The notes beneath the pieces are model-generated. The model ran no database searches. It was given only the letters and a program-made list of their open reading frames with translations, and was not told the DNA's origin. Both the position numbers and the translations under genes were made by a program. Of a stretch of DNA of 7,777 nucleotides, positions 6,601 to 7,777 are shown piece by piece. The number at the start of each line of letters is the position of its first letter. The stretch's first letter is position 1. Source of the DNA: Acidobacteriaceae bacterium (GTDB lineage: Bacteria; Acidobacteriota; Terriglobia; Terriglobales; Acidobacteriaceae). The DNA lies in NCBI GenBank assembly GCA_009781125.1, contig WQYS01000102.1, positions 1-7,777 on the forward strand. Reading direction: 5' to 3'.

Positions 6601-6614
6601 GTAGAATCATCTAC
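6601..6614. promoter_or_regulatory. Short perfect inverted repeat ahead of mntA, possible operator
   Basis: GTAGA-atca-TCTAC forms a perfect 5 bp inverted repeat that begins directly after the nfo stop codon. It ends just before the mntA ribosome binding site (AAGGGG, 6615-6620, five bases from the ATG). The position suits autoregulation by the downstream pair, or a small hairpin affecting translation. A 10-base match of this kind can also arise by chance. Confidence 0.3.
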
Positions 6615-6625
6615 AAGGGGAAACA

Positions 6626-6912
6626 ATGTCTTCCATCGAAATGGTTAAGGAAAAACGGCGCGAAATCCTCCGAATCGCAGAGCAATACGGAGCAAGCAAC
6701 GTGCGTATCTTCGGTTCTGTTGCGAGAGGTCAGGATGATGAACGGAGCGACATTGATTTTCTTGTTGAGCTACAGCCTGGACGCACTCTCTTCGATCTCG
6801 GTGGACTGCAAATGAACCTGGTCAAAATGTTTGGCCGTCCTGTAGATGTGGTAATGGAGAAGGGGATCGATGCAAGGATTCGCGACACCATACTCAAAGA
6901 GGCCATTCCGGT

Positions 6913-6916
<4 letters not shown>
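6626..6916 (+). CDS. mntA: MntA-type minimal nucleotidyltransferase, antitoxin of a HepT/MntA (type VII) module
   Basis: A 96-residue polymerase-beta-like nucleotidyltransferase. The catalytic signature GS-x10-DxD is exact: G30-S31, then D42 and D44 (sequence GSVARGQDDERSDIDFLVE), with a third acidic residue at D74 (RPVDVV). In studied MntA proteins this site transfers AMP from ATP to a tyrosine on the partner HEPN toxin and so silences it. All catalytic residues are kept here, so it is probably active. The ATG has a strong ribosome binding site (AAGGGG). Its stop overlaps the hepT start (ATGA, 6913-6916), the usual sign of a translationally coupled pair. The gene reads visibly richer in A/T than nfo and leuS, which suggests horizontal acquisition. 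Confidence 0.9.

Positions 6917-7777
<861 letters not shown>

Overview
This 7.8 kb window is chromosomal DNA from a GC-rich Gram-negative bacterium. The best guess is an acidobacterium of the Terriglobia type (relatives of Terriglobus, Granulicella or Edaphobacter). That guess rests on remembered family resemblance: the palindromic intergenic repeats, the DUF6526-type membrane protein and the style of the glycogen synthase and permease. No search was run. A PagL-type lipid A deacylase implies an outer membrane carrying lipid A.

Layout, left to right: (1) the 3' end of an unrecognised + strand gene; (2) a roughly 190 bp convergent gap filled by three nested pairs of inverted repeats, where every arm is itself a small hairpin; (3) rsmA (16S rRNA dimethyltransferase) on the - strand, diverging from (4) glgA (glycogen synthase, +), followed by (5) an APC-family amino acid permease (+); (6) a convergent hairpin; (7) a PagL-like lipid A 3-O-deacylase (-), then an intrinsic terminator, then (8) a DUF6526-type small membrane protein (-); (9) nfo (endonuclease IV, +), diverging from it; (10) a compact two-gene MntA/HepT module (nucleotidyltransferase antitoxin plus HEPN toxin, +) with a 4-base overlap; (11) the 5' end of leuS (leucyl-tRNA synthetase, +), cut by the window edge.

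Most genes are housekeeping: ribosome maturation, glycogen synthesis, amino acid uptake, base-excision repair and tRNA charging. They do not form one pathway. The accessory parts are the MntA/HepT toxin-antitoxin pair, which is visibly richer in A/T than its neighbours and sits between two core genes, the PagL-like envelope enzyme with an unusual insert, and the two palindromic intergenic elements.

I found no tRNA or rRNA gene, CRISPR array, transposase gene or phage gene. I see no clearly undescribed multi-gene system. The best leads are the nested palindrome array and the insert-bearing PagL homologue; the toxin-antitoxin pair belongs to a described class.
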